Shown: positions 17,450 through 25,887 of the stretch, one piece after another
Numbering within the stretch: position 1 is the stretch's first letter
Layout: each line of letters starts with the position of its first letter
Assembly: GCA_023415055.1 (NCBI GenBank)
Contig: JAEZLZ010000126.1
Span: 25,110-89,109 of the forward strand
Length of the DNA: 64,000 nt
Direction: 5' to 3'
Source: Bacillota bacterium
GTDB lineage: Bacteria > Bacillota > Clostridia > Lachnospirales > Lachnospiraceae
The notes under the pieces: generated by a model
Seen by the model: the letters and a program-made list of their open reading frames with translations, nothing else
What the model was told of the DNA's origin: nothing
The model's database searches: none
Translations under genes and position numbers: made by a program

Positions 17450-19297
17450 TTATTCCTTGGTTAATAGCATCCTTGTAATCTCATTCATTTCTTCTTCCTC
17501 CAAATAAGGATAAGGATTTTCAAGAAAAGCTGATACTCTTTTACCCGTCTTCTCATCTACTTTTGAGATACACTTCGGTATCTCGTCAAACCAGAGAGAG
17601 CCTCGAATGTCACAAACCACCGGTCCTTCCGTGTCCATAACCCTTTTCACGGTTGAAACAATCGCATTTGAACTTTCAATTCTCTCATAGGGTAGATTAT
17701 AAGCGTAGGCAATTTTCTCCAAATCAGGCATGTATAATCCGCTCATTTCATTACTTCCAACATAATATCCGTCAAAGTTTCTGTCCTGCATCGTAGTGAT
17801 TGCCGCATAACCAGAATTATTAAAGATAAACAACTTCGCATCAATTTTGTTCGCTGCGATGGTCTCAAGTTCTTGGATGTTAAGCTGCAGGCTTCCATCT
17901 CCTTCGAAGGCAATAACACGTTTCTTTCCATTCGCATAAAATGCTCCGATGACTGAGGGTAGAGCAAAGCCCATGGAACCCATGCCCATGGAGGAAATCG
18001 TCTTTTGTCCTCTCAGATGATTAAATGCAATATGTCCGGCTGTGTTACACCTACTGGTAGAGGATATTACGATGGTATCCATTGGATTAGCCAGCTTACT
18101 GACCTCATTGGTTACCCGATACAGATTGACTCCCTCTTCCTTCTCCTGCTTTTCAGAAAGAATCGGAAATCGCTCCTTCAGCCAAATGCAATTCTTTCGC
18201 CAATGAGCGTATTGGTTCCCTACCATCGAAATCTCCTCTGATCTTTTCAGAAGGACTTCCATAAATGTTCTCACATCTGCAACTACCGGATAGAGTTGTG
18301 TCATAGCAAGTTTTTTGATCTCATTCTCATCAATATCTACCATGACTTTTTTTGCACGAAACGCAAAATGCTCCTCACTGAAAGCGGTAATCATATTATC
18401 CAATCGACTGCCTAATACAATTAATGTATCACAATGCTGCAAGATTAGGTTCGAATATCTGGGAGCCTGCAAGCCGGGGCTACCGAAGAATCCGTCCTCA
18501 TCACTACCCATAAAATCAAGTACTCGCCAGGTTGCTAATACCGGGATACCGGTAATCCGAATGAATTCTCTTACCAATGCTTCCGCCTTTGCGCTAATCA
18601 TACCCTGCCCAACTAGAAGAACCGGCCGCTTCGCCTGTTGTAATAGTTCGATCGTGTAATCTGCTGAAGCAATAAGCTTGTTTTGAGATTCCTTTTCTGC
18701 TTTCGCTATCTCTAAAGTATCCGAAGCCGAAAGCTCTTTATCTTCCTTCGGGTTATAGCCGATCAGGTTTCGTTCCTCTATCATCGCTGCCTGTACATCC
18801 AAGGGAATATCTATCCATACCGGTCCCTTTCTTCCATGGGTAGCATAATAGATCGCCTTCTCCAGCTCATATCGGATCATCTCGGGTTCTTCTACCAAAA
18901 CAGCATACTTTGTAACGGGCTTCGCCATCGATATGATATCATTTTCCTGAGCTCCGTATTGTCTGACTCCTCGTAAGGATGCAAAGTCAGAACGTTTTAC
19001 TTGTCCACTCATGTATATCACAGGTGTCGAATCCACATAAGCGGCAGCTACTCCGGTTAGAGCATTCGTCCCTCCCGGTCCTGTTGTGATCAGACAAACA
19101 CTTAATTCCTCCTTATACATATCATAGGCCTGTGCAGCAATCGCAGCTGCCTGCTCATGATGACAACATATATATTCCATTCCGCTTCGCCCCATGGAAT
19201 CCACCAGATGCATGATTCCTCCGCCGGTCAGGGTAAAGGTATACTTCACTCCATACGATTTCAGTACTTCAAATACATAATCCGATAATTTAATCAT
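17450..19297 (-). CDS. Thiamine-diphosphate-dependent acetolactate synthase-like (YerE-like) enzyme
   Basis: The three-domain ThDP enzyme layout is intact: an N-terminal PYR domain with Glu48 in CCHHEQAAAIAAQAYDM, a central domain (~residues 200-350), and a C-terminal PP domain with GDGSLQLNIQEL...NN for Mg-ThDP binding. 615 residues is slightly longer than IlvB. It lies in a run with rfbH, rfbG and rfbF rather than with ilvN or other isoleucine/valine genes. YerE of Yersinia, from the same superfamily, transfers an acetyl unit from pyruvate to CDP-4-keto-3,6-dideoxyglucose to make the branched sugar yersiniose. By analogy this enzyme probably creates a two-carbon branch on the CDP-sugar made by its neighbours. 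Confidence 0.8.
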   Translation of the reverse strand: MIKLSDYVFEVLKSYGVKYTFTLTGGGIMHLVDSMGRSGMEYICCHHEQAAAIAAQAYDMYKEELSVCLITTGPGGTNALTGVAAAYVDSTPVIYMSGQVKRSDFASLRGVRQYGAQENDIISMAKPVTKYAVLVEEPEMIRYELEKAIYYATHGRKGPVWIDIPLDVQAAMIEERNLIGYNPKEDKELSASDTLEIAKAEKESQNKLIASADYTIELLQQAKRPVLLVGQGMISAKAEALVREFIRITGIPVLATWRVLDFMGSDEDGFFGSPGLQAPRYSNLILQHCDTLIVLGSRLDNMITAFSEEHFAFRAKKVMVDIDENEIKKLAMTQLYPVVADVRTFMEVLLKRSEEISMVGNQYAHWRKNCIWLKERFPILSEKQEKEEGVNLYRVTNEVSKLANPMDTIVISSTSRCNTAGHIAFNHLRGQKTISSMGMGSMGFALPSVIGAFYANGKKRVIAFEGDGSLQLNIQELETIAANKIDAKLFIFNNSGYAAITTMQDRNFDGYYVGSNEMSGLYMPDLEKIAYAYNLPYERIESSNAIVSTVKRVMDTEGPVVCDIRGSLWFDEIPKCISKVDEKTGKRVSAFLENPYPYLEEEEMNEITRMLLTKE

Positions 19298-19423
19298 AGA
19301 AACTTCCTTCCTCGAGTGCCTGTTTTATTCAAAATGCCAGCTAGAAGCCACTTTATAGAGCATGTATAACGAAATTGCCTTCGTTCCTAAGCCGGTTATT
19401 CCTTCCATAATTACTGCATCATA

Positions 19424-20755
19424 TTAAATTTCTCGCAGCGCCTGTCTTATTATCTTAATCATATAATCCAGCTTATCCTTTGTCATTTCCGGATAAACTC
19501 CGATCCAAAAGGACCGCTTCATTATAATATCCGTATTAGCTAAGCTTCCCGCAACTCGATAGCCTTCACCACTCACCCTCATTGAATCAAAGCAGGGGTG
19601 TTTGATAATATTACCGGCAAATAGCAATCTTGTCTGAACACAGTGATTTTCCAAGAATTGAACTACTCGGTTCCTGTCGATTCCCTCCTTACAGGTGATC
19701 AAGAATCCGAACCAGCTGGGATCACTATTCGGACAAGGCTCAGGAAGTATGATGTCCTGCTGCAGATCAGTCAGAGCCTCAGAGAGATACTTCCAGTTCT
19801 GTCTTCTTGCGCTGCCGAAGTGATCTAATTTTTTTAGCTGCTCGCAACCAATGGCCGCCTGCATATCGGTTGCTTTCAGGTTGTATCCAAAATGAGAATA
19901 CACATATTTATGATCGTAGCCCTGAGGTAATAAACCATACTGTCCGTCATAACGGTGATGACATAGATTATCCTGCCCGGGATTGCAACTGCAATCCCGT
20001 CCCCAGTCACGGAAGCTTCGAATTAATTTATGAAGAAGTGGATTATTCGTGTATACTGCACCGCCTTCTCCCATGGTCATATGATGAGGTGGATAGAAGC
20101 TTGAGGTTCCGATATCACCAAAGGTCCCAACCTGTTGTTCTACGCCATTCAGAGTATATTTTGAACCTAGAGAATCACAATTATCTTCAATTAACCAAAG
20201 GTTATATTTATTACAAAACGCCAGAACAGCTTCGATATCAAAGGGATTACCCAAGGTATGAGCAATCATTACTGCCTTTGTCTTCTTTGATACTGCTGCT
20301 TCCAGAGCAGAACTGTCAATATTATACTGTGGGATGGTTACATCCACAAACACCGGAACCGCTCCATATTGTACTATAGGGGCGATCGTGGTGGGAAAGC
20401 CAGCAGCAACCGTAATGACTTCATCACCACGGTTAATCTTACGCGCACCCAGTTCATCTGAGGTTAATGCCATAAAGGCAAGCAAATTAGCCGAGGAACC
20501 GCTATTTACCAAAGAAGTATATTTCACCCCGAGCCATTTTGAGAATTCACTTTCAAACTGCTCTGTATATTTGCCTGCTGTCAGCCAAAAATCCAGAGCG
20601 CTTTCCACTAAGGAACACATTTCTTTTTCGTCAAATACCCTCGATGCATAAGCAATCCGATTACCTTCAATATATGGCGAGGTGTTTTTCACATAATTCT
20701 CATAATATTTTTCTACCAGCTTTATAATCTCGCTTCTGGCTTCCTTTTCATCCAT
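19424..20755 (-). CDS. rfbH: CDP-4-keto-6-deoxy-D-glucose 3-dehydrase (E1)
   Basis: This DegT/DnrJ-fold PMP enzyme has His in place of the catalytic Lys: YPPHHMTMGEGG (residues 221-232), the hallmark of the E1 dehydrase that removes the C-3 hydroxyl. Cysteines that hold its [2Fe-2S] cluster are present (WGRDCSCNPGQDNLC). 443 residues matches the family. GGGAGG precedes the start. It lies 2 bp after rfbG. The partner NADH-dependent reductase (E3, AscD/RfbI) is not in this window and must be supplied elsewhere. Product: CDP-4-keto-3,6-dideoxyglucose. Confidence 0.92.
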   Translation of the reverse strand: MDEKEARSEIIKLVEKYYENYVKNTSPYIEGNRIAYASRVFDEKEMCSLVESALDFWLTAGKYTEQFESEFSKWLGVKYTSLVNSGSSANLLAFMALTSDELGARKINRGDEVITVAAGFPTTIAPIVQYGAVPVFVDVTIPQYNIDSSALEAAVSKKTKAVMIAHTLGNPFDIEAVLAFCNKYNLWLIEDNCDSLGSKYTLNGVEQQVGTFGDIGTSSFYPPHHMTMGEGGAVYTNNPLLHKLIRSFRDWGRDCSCNPGQDNLCHHRYDGQYGLLPQGYDHKYVYSHFGYNLKATDMQAAIGCEQLKKLDHFGSARRQNWKYLSEALTDLQQDIILPEPCPNSDPSWFGFLITCKEGIDRNRVVQFLENHCVQTRLLFAGNIIKHPCFDSMRVSGEGYRVAGSLANTDIIMKRSFWIGVYPEMTKDKLDYMIKIIRQALREI

Positions 20756-20757
20756 TC

Positions 20758-21816
20758 CTAAACCTCCCGGTAGTCTTTAATTTGTTGAGTCATAGCCTCA
20801 GCAATATCAGCTTTCTCTTGAATGGACTTTGTTAACTCAACTGTCTTTTTAACTGCCTCTTCAATGTTCCATCGAGGTTTCCAGTCAAGCATTGATTTTA
20901 TTTTTGAACAATCCAATTTAAGAAAAGTAGCTTCATGTGGAGCATACGGTATTTTCTCCGCTTTTGCTTTCATATCGCCGCCCCAAAACTTACAAAATAA
21001 ATCAACCAACTGTCCTGTCGGTATACAATCCGCCTCTTCCGGTCCAACATTATAATTTCCCGCGAGTGTAATATCTTCATACTGCTTTTGTACTATAGTA
21101 AGATACGCAAAGATCGGATCCAGTACATGCTGGTAGGGTCTGATTGAATGGGGGTTGCGAATTACAATCTCTTTATGTTCTAGCGCTGCTCTTACACAAT
21201 CCGGAATAATTCTGTTATCAGCGTAATCTCCACCGCCAATTACATTACCTGCACGTGCAGTAGAAATAGCAATTTTATTGGAATTAGCAAAAAACGAATT
21301 AAGGTAACTCATCGTAACAAGCTCAGAGCAGCTTTTGCTATTAGAGTACGGGTCTGAACCGTTTAAAACATCATTTTCCCGATAACCCCAAGGCCACTCA
21401 TGGTTTTGATATACTTTATCTGTTGTAACATTGAGAAAAGAACGAACACTATCAATCTGTCGAATCGCTTCCAGAAGATTAACCGTGCCCATCACATTGA
21501 CTTCATATGTTTCTCGTGGATTCTGATACCCTGTCAATACGATTGGCTGTGCAGCCATATGTATAACAATATCCGGTTTCACCTTCTTCATGCAACCGGA
21601 TAAAAAAGTATAATCTCTGATATCACCCACAATAGATTCAACATGCTGCTCAAGGCCGCTTAATTCAAATAAGGAAGGTCTGGTCGGTGGCTCTAATGCA
21701 TATCCGGTTATCATAGCCCCTGCCTCAAGCAAAACCTGGCATAGCCACGATCCCTTAAAACCGGTATGGCCGGTGATCAAGACTTTCTTCCCTTCAAAAA
21801 AGCAATTATCCATCAT
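20758..21816 (-). CDS. rfbG: CDP-glucose 4,6-dehydratase
   Basis: ITGHTGFKGSWLCQVL is the NAD-binding motif characteristic of CDP-glucose dehydratases (GHTGFKG). FLNVTTDKVYQN and DPYSNSKSCSE give the Thr-Asp-Lys and YxxxK-type active-site residues, and ISTARAGNVIGGGDYADNRIIPD is diagnostic for RfbG. The start is set at 21816, where ATGATG overlaps the rfbF stop and GGAAGG is seven bases upstream; a GTG at 21822 is less likely. It converts CDP-glucose to CDP-4-keto-6-deoxyglucose for RfbH and, possibly, for the C-methyltransferase at 2910-4058. Confidence 0.93.
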   Translation of the reverse strand: MMDNCFFEGKKVLITGHTGFKGSWLCQVLLEAGAMITGYALEPPTRPSLFELSGLEQHVESIVGDIRDYTFLSGCMKKVKPDIVIHMAAQPIVLTGYQNPRETYEVNVMGTVNLLEAIRQIDSVRSFLNVTTDKVYQNHEWPWGYRENDVLNGSDPYSNSKSCSELVTMSYLNSFFANSNKIAISTARAGNVIGGGDYADNRIIPDCVRAALEHKEIVIRNPHSIRPYQHVLDPIFAYLTIVQKQYEDITLAGNYNVGPEEADCIPTGQLVDLFCKFWGGDMKAKAEKIPYAPHEATFLKLDCSKIKSMLDWKPRWNIEEAVKKTVELTKSIQEKADIAEAMTQQIKDYREV

Positions 21817-22589
21817 TTCCACACCTTCCAGGGAGCCTCATTCGTACTCCATAATGTCTCTAATCGTTCCCTATCTCTCTGAGTATCCATACACTGCCAA
21901 AAGCCTTCATGACGATAGGCCGCCAGCTGTCCTTCCGATGCAATCCTTTCCAGTGGTTCCTTTTCCAGAAAGATATCATCCCCATCAATATATCCGAAAA
22001 GTTCTGGCTCAGCTACCATAAAGCCTCCGTTTTTCAGATCTCCGTCCTGATCATTTTTTTCTCTGAACTCGGTAACTGTACCATCGTCAGTAATATTTAA
22101 TACACCAAACCTCTGACCTGGATTTACTGCTGTTATGGTAACCATTTTCCTCATCTTCTTATGGTATTCTACCAATTCATGAATATTAATATCTGCCACA
22201 CCATCGCCATAGGTAAGAAGGAAGGTTTCGTTACCTACATGAGGTGCAATTCTTTTTACTCTACCTCCGGTCATTGTTTCATAACCAGTGTCAACAATAG
22301 TCACCTTCCACGGCTCCGATACATTATTATGAATCGTGACAGCCCCACCGTTCGTAAAATCAAAGGTTACATCACTGTTACGGATATAATAATCAGTAAA
22401 ATATTCTTTTATCATCTGCTGCTTATAACCGGCACAGATAATGAACTCGTTAAAACCATAGTGTGAATAGATCTTCATAATATGCCAAAGTATAGGATGA
22501 CCACCTACTTCAATCATTGGCTTAGGCTTCAAATGGCTTTCTTCACTTATTCGGGTACCAAACCCACCAGCCAAAATAACCACCTTCAT
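21813..22589 (-). CDS. rfbF: Glucose-1-phosphate cytidylyltransferase
   Basis: The N-terminal LAGGFGTRISEESHLKPKPMIEVGG is the nucleotidyltransferase signature in the form seen in RfbF. Later motifs (LTYGDGVADINI, GQRFGVLNI, EPLERIASEGQLAAYRHEGFWQCMDTQRD) are close to the enzyme of Yersinia and Salmonella. 258 residues is the normal length. A strong AGGAGG site precedes the ATG. It is the first gene of the rfbFGH run and makes CDP-glucose from CTP and glucose-1-phosphate. Confidence 0.94.
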   Translation of the reverse strand: MKVVILAGGFGTRISEESHLKPKPMIEVGGHPILWHIMKIYSHYGFNEFIICAGYKQQMIKEYFTDYYIRNSDVTFDFTNGGAVTIHNNVSEPWKVTIVDTGYETMTGGRVKRIAPHVGNETFLLTYGDGVADINIHELVEYHKKMRKMVTITAVNPGQRFGVLNITDDGTVTEFREKNDQDGDLKNGGFMVAEPELFGYIDGDDIFLEKEPLERIASEGQLAAYRHEGFWQCMDTQRDRERLETLWSTNEAPWKVWK

Positions 22590-23011
22590 AAATCACGTCC
22601 TCCTAACTTTACAAAATGATACATTATCTATATCGACAAAATCTCCTATTAAAATAATATATTATTAATATTCCAATCTGATATCAAAATAAAAGCCGAT
22701 ACTTGCCGGAACTATTCATCTGAATTTATAGAGACTTCCTCCATATAGATGCTTATACCGGTTGTTAGATAAGATACTATCTTCCTGATTTGATGTATAT
22801 TTTGAGTTTATTATATCATATCAGACAAAAAAACATTTATTTTTTTACTTATATTATATATCGACACCTCTTTACTTTTTATTACACCAATGTTCTGAAG
22901 ATATCTTAAAAAAAATGCATCTACAGAAGCATAATCGTTGCTGATTTGTCTCCATAGATGCATTAAATCACAGTATAAAACTATATGACATACGCATAAC
23001 TTATCAAGTAC
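22590..23011. other. Intergenic region between rfbF and hisH-like gene
   Basis: The 422-bp AT-rich gap holds the terminator of the amidotransferase operon (22908-22964). A minus-strand TATAAT box, on the plus strand near 22810-22820, could drive rfbF, but no convincing -35 is visible. The long AT-rich leader (~200 bases) before rfbF shows no recognised riboswitch and no small ORF with a good ribosome site. Confidence 0.4.
22908..22964 (-). terminator. Rho-independent terminator after the PseA-HisF-HisH operon
   Basis: A ten-base-pair stem (AATGCATCTA / TAGATGCATT) encloses a ~31-base loop and is followed on the minus strand by eight T. It lies about 50 bp after the hisH-like stop, so rfbF and the genes after it need their own promoter or read-through. 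Confidence 0.85.
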
Positions 23012-23653
23012 TCAATCCATGAATATAAAATTACTAATTAATTGCAATCCTACCTTACCGCTTTTCTCAGGATGGAATTGGCACCCATATACATTTCCCC
23101 TGCCTACAATAGCGCAAACATTTCTTCCACCGTAGGTAGTATTTGCAATGATATCATCTAAAAATGCCGGTTTCGCTTCATAGGAATGAACAAAATAAGC
23201 TTCGTCGTTACAATGAACTTCCTTCATAAATGGCTGTGTAAAGTCAAGACCACCGCGACCCGGAAGCAATACATTCCAGCCGATATGAGGAACATTTTGT
23301 TTCATATGTTCAACCGTAACGCTAGGAATCCTCACAACTTTCCCCGGAATTAAACCCAGACCTGTATAATACCCATTTTCTTCACTTTCTTCAAAAAGCA
23401 TCTGCATCCCTAGGCAAATTCCAAGTAAAGGCACTCCAGCATTCGCTCTTTCTCTAATCACTTTATCCAGCCCTAGATGAAGCAGCCCATTTATTCCATC
23501 TTTAAAAGCACCAACACCCGGAAGTACGATTTTGTCTGCTGTCATAATAACCTCAGGATCTCCTGATACTAATACCTTAATGCCACAATGTTCAAAAGCC
23601 CTCTGTACACTAAGTAAATTACTTAAGCCATAATTAATGATTACTACCTTCAT
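23012..23653 (-). CDS. HisH-like glutamine amidotransferase subunit for sugar amidination
   Basis: This is a class I glutamine amidotransferase: nucleophile Cys in GICLGMQMLFEESEENG, and His-Glu in CQFHPEKSG. 213 residues matches HisH. It overlaps the hisF-like gene by 4 bp, and both follow an N-acetyl sugar amidotransferase gene rather than other his genes. In Pseudomonas aeruginosa (WbpG-HisH2-HisF2) and in the Campylobacter PseA system such proteins supply ammonia to turn an N-acetyl group into an acetamidino group. A role in histidine synthesis is therefore unlikely. Confidence 0.88.
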   Translation of the reverse strand: MKVVIINYGLSNLLSVQRAFEHCGIKVLVSGDPEVIMTADKIVLPGVGAFKDGINGLLHLGLDKVIRERANAGVPLLGICLGMQMLFEESEENGYYTGLGLIPGKVVRIPSVTVEHMKQNVPHIGWNVLLPGRGGLDFTQPFMKEVHCNDEAYFVHSYEAKPAFLDDIIANTTYGGRNVCAIVGRGNVYGCQFHPEKSGKVGLQLISNFIFMD

Positions 23654-24405
23654 AGACGTATCTCCTGCCCGTTCCTTGCCAGGTCTCTTTTCAGGGTTTT
23701 TACATCCGTCTTCTTGTAGTGAAGAATGCTGGCCACCGCAACAGCGGACGCTCCATGGTTTGCAGCATTTAATACATCTTGATAGCTTCCGACTCCACCG
23801 CTAACAATTACCGGAACAGACACCTCATCGCATACGGATTGGATGAGCTCTTCATCCACACCCTTTTGCATGCCCTCTTTATCGACTGAAGTTAGCAGTA
23901 TTTCGCCGGCTCCTAATGCCACACCCTGCTTAATCCATTCGATTACATCCTTATTGGAGTGCTCTCTGCCGTTATCATAGTACGCCTCCCATTTGTGCTC
24001 GGTAACTTTTTTGGCTTCTACGGACAGGACCATGCACTGAGAGCCGAAGGTCTCTGCAATCTCCGTAATTATCTCCGGTCGTTTGATCGCGGCGGTGTTG
24101 ATTGCTACTTTATCAGCACCATTCTTCAGAATATTTCGAACATCCTCAATGCATCTTAAGCCGCCACCTACGGTAATCGGAATAAATACATCCTCAGTCG
24201 TATGGAATACAATATCGCTCAAGTTGTTTCGATTATAAAGACTAGCAACAATATCCATATAGAGGATTTCGTCAATACCATTCTCATAATAAAGCTTTGC
24301 ATATTCGTTAGGATTGCCTATTTTTCGAAGGCCTTCCAATTGAATTCCCTTGACGATATGATTACTTTTAATATCTAATCTAGCGATTACTCTAATTTTT
24401 CCCAT
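23650..24405 (-). CDS. HisF-like cyclase subunit for sugar amidination
   Basis: The (beta/alpha)8 barrel of HisF is clear: RVIARLDIKSNHIVKGIQLEG, ITVGGGLRCIEDVRNILKNGADKVAINT and VIVSGGVGSYQDVLNAANHGASAVAVASILHY. 251 residues is typical. The N-terminal catalytic position reads ARLDIKSN, where histidine-pathway HisF has PCLDV, a difference also seen in HisF2-type proteins of glycan loci. It probably forms the ammonia channel between HisH and the PseA/WbpG-type enzyme encoded just upstream. Confidence 0.88.
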   Translation of the reverse strand: MGKIRVIARLDIKSNHIVKGIQLEGLRKIGNPNEYAKLYYENGIDEILYMDIVASLYNRNNLSDIVFHTTEDVFIPITVGGGLRCIEDVRNILKNGADKVAINTAAIKRPEIITEIAETFGSQCMVLSVEAKKVTEHKWEAYYDNGREHSNKDVIEWIKQGVALGAGEILLTSVDKEGMQKGVDEELIQSVCDEVSVPVIVSGGVGSYQDVLNAANHGASAVAVASILHYKKTDVKTLKRDLARNGQEIRL

Positions 24406-24437
24406 ATTTTATCCCATCTGTGTATAAAAGTAACACC

Positions 24438-25754
24438 CTAATTTTCAAAAACAGTATGACGCAATTTCCACAATCCATTTTCATATTTCCAGAGATGGGG
24501 CGAACGGAATCGATCCGCCAGATGCAGGAAATAATCGCGGTCCATGGTCGGTTGCTCAAAGAACTTCGATATTTTAGGAAAATGCTTCTCATCGATTGAT
24601 AAATAATGATAGATATCTTCCTCAAATCTAGTAGGGTATTCACCGTCATATTTTTTTACCAATGAGACGCCTTCTTCGCGATCAATCTCTCCATTACGAA
24701 TCTCTTGTGCAGCATCATAAGTAGCCCGTCCAATACCAAATTTGATATAGGTCGTGTAATAGTGCATATCATCAATTTTATCATCGATGCTGTTATATTT
24801 AGAATAGGTACCGGGAGTTCTCTCCGGAGATGGTTTAAAACCGCCATGCTCTACTGAATAGTAATACGCCTCTTGAGGATGCCACTTTATGTAGTAACCC
24901 AGATAGTGAACCTGAATATCCTTCTTTTGAATCGCTTCTCTGTCTGCAGGCATATAGATCTCCAGATCAGACCAGGGAATCTCAAAATCCTCCACCAGCT
25001 CTTTCACGGATACACCACCAAGATTTACCTTACTCTTATCATCCGTAGAAAAGTAATTGTCACTCCGTAGGGATGTTTTTGTATCTTTCATTGGATTCCC
25101 ATATTCCGCTTCATTTTCTCCATAGAAAACCAACGGAATATTAAATAACAAAGCCATTTTAGGCGCTAGCTGCTTCTGCCCCAGGATAAAAGGCTGGAAT
25201 GGGTGAAACAAATTCTCTACCGCTAATCTGGTCAACAAACGATGGGTTTGTCCATTAGGAGTACACAAATAATTATCAAAGCCTGCATGAATCCAGGATT
25301 GAAAGTTATCAAATCCCCAGGATGTATACATATGAGGTGCCCAAGTAACTGTAAGCGGGTGCATACCATATTTATATTTCAGAATATGAGCGGCATAAAA
25401 GCTGTCCTTACCGCCGCTGCCCGGTACCAAGCAATCATAGCTTCCATCATTTTTTCTATACTTATTGCACAGCTCCCATAATTCCTTTTCTCTTTGCTGC
25501 CAATCAATCTCCAGATGTTTTTTCTCATTCACCTTACATGCATCACAGACCATATCCTCATCAAAATGTATGGTTTCCTTCTTGGTTCCTTTTTTGTGTT
25601 CAAATTCCTGACAGGAATTCGGTCTTTGATTCGAAATAACGCATTTCTTACAGAATTTCACTTCACGCGGCAGACCGTATTTTGTCTCCGCCTCTGCATC
25701 ACTTAATTCAAATTTTGAATAGTCAATTTCTTCAAAACGTTTGTATTTTATCAT
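24438..25754 (-). CDS. N-acetyl sugar amidotransferase (PseA/WbpG family)
   Basis: The ATP-binding PP-loop is CLVPGSGGKDSFYAAHIL. Metal-binding cysteines flank it (FCKKCVISNQRP; MVCDACKVNEKK), and FYGENEAEYGNP is a conserved family block. The protein activates an acetamido group with ATP and replaces its oxygen with ammonia delivered by HisH/HisF, yielding an acetamidino sugar. 438 residues is slightly longer than WbpG. In a flagellar locus the likely target is a nonulosonic acid or a diacetamido sugar of the flagellin glycan. PseA and WbpG cannot be told apart here. Confidence 0.9.
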   Translation of the reverse strand: MIKYKRFEEIDYSKFELSDAEAETKYGLPREVKFCKKCVISNQRPNSCQEFEHKKGTKKETIHFDEDMVCDACKVNEKKHLEIDWQQREKELWELCNKYRKNDGSYDCLVPGSGGKDSFYAAHILKYKYGMHPLTVTWAPHMYTSWGFDNFQSWIHAGFDNYLCTPNGQTHRLLTRLAVENLFHPFQPFILGQKQLAPKMALLFNIPLVFYGENEAEYGNPMKDTKTSLRSDNYFSTDDKSKVNLGGVSVKELVEDFEIPWSDLEIYMPADREAIQKKDIQVHYLGYYIKWHPQEAYYYSVEHGGFKPSPERTPGTYSKYNSIDDKIDDMHYYTTYIKFGIGRATYDAAQEIRNGEIDREEGVSLVKKYDGEYPTRFEEDIYHYLSIDEKHFPKISKFFEQPTMDRDYFLHLADRFRSPHLWKYENGLWKLRHTVFEN

Positions 25755-25784
25755 GATCTTCTTCCTTTTCTTGTTTTTTGTTTA

Positions 25785-25828
25785 TAAAAAAAATGAGGAA
25801 GGTCCCTTTGCTTGAGACCATCCTCATG
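25785..25828 (-). terminator. Rho-independent terminator after the CgeB-like gene
   Basis: An ATGAGGA-GGTC stem pairs with GACC-TCCTCAT (one mismatch) and is followed by eight T on the minus strand. It lies only about 30 bp before the amidotransferase start, so transcription into that operon depends on read-through or on a promoter within this short space. Confidence 0.85.
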
Positions 25829-25887
25829 AATGTTATTATATAATATTTTATATCAATCAGCAATTGCTCGATATGATTAATTATTCC

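Noticed and set aside
17450..19297. Acetolactate synthase (IlvB) for branched amino acids
   Set aside because: No ilvN or ilvC neighbours; the gene sits in a CDP-sugar run, where a YerE-like role is more consistent. IlvB cannot be fully excluded.
19807..20379. Plus-strand ORF of 190 codons opposite rfbH
   Set aside because: It lies entirely within the firmly identified rfbH gene, has no ribosome site and its sequence resembles no protein family.
23012..24405. hisH/hisF as histidine biosynthesis genes
   Set aside because: They overlap each other, follow an N-acetyl sugar amidotransferase gene and have no other his genes nearby, so a sugar amidination role fits better.
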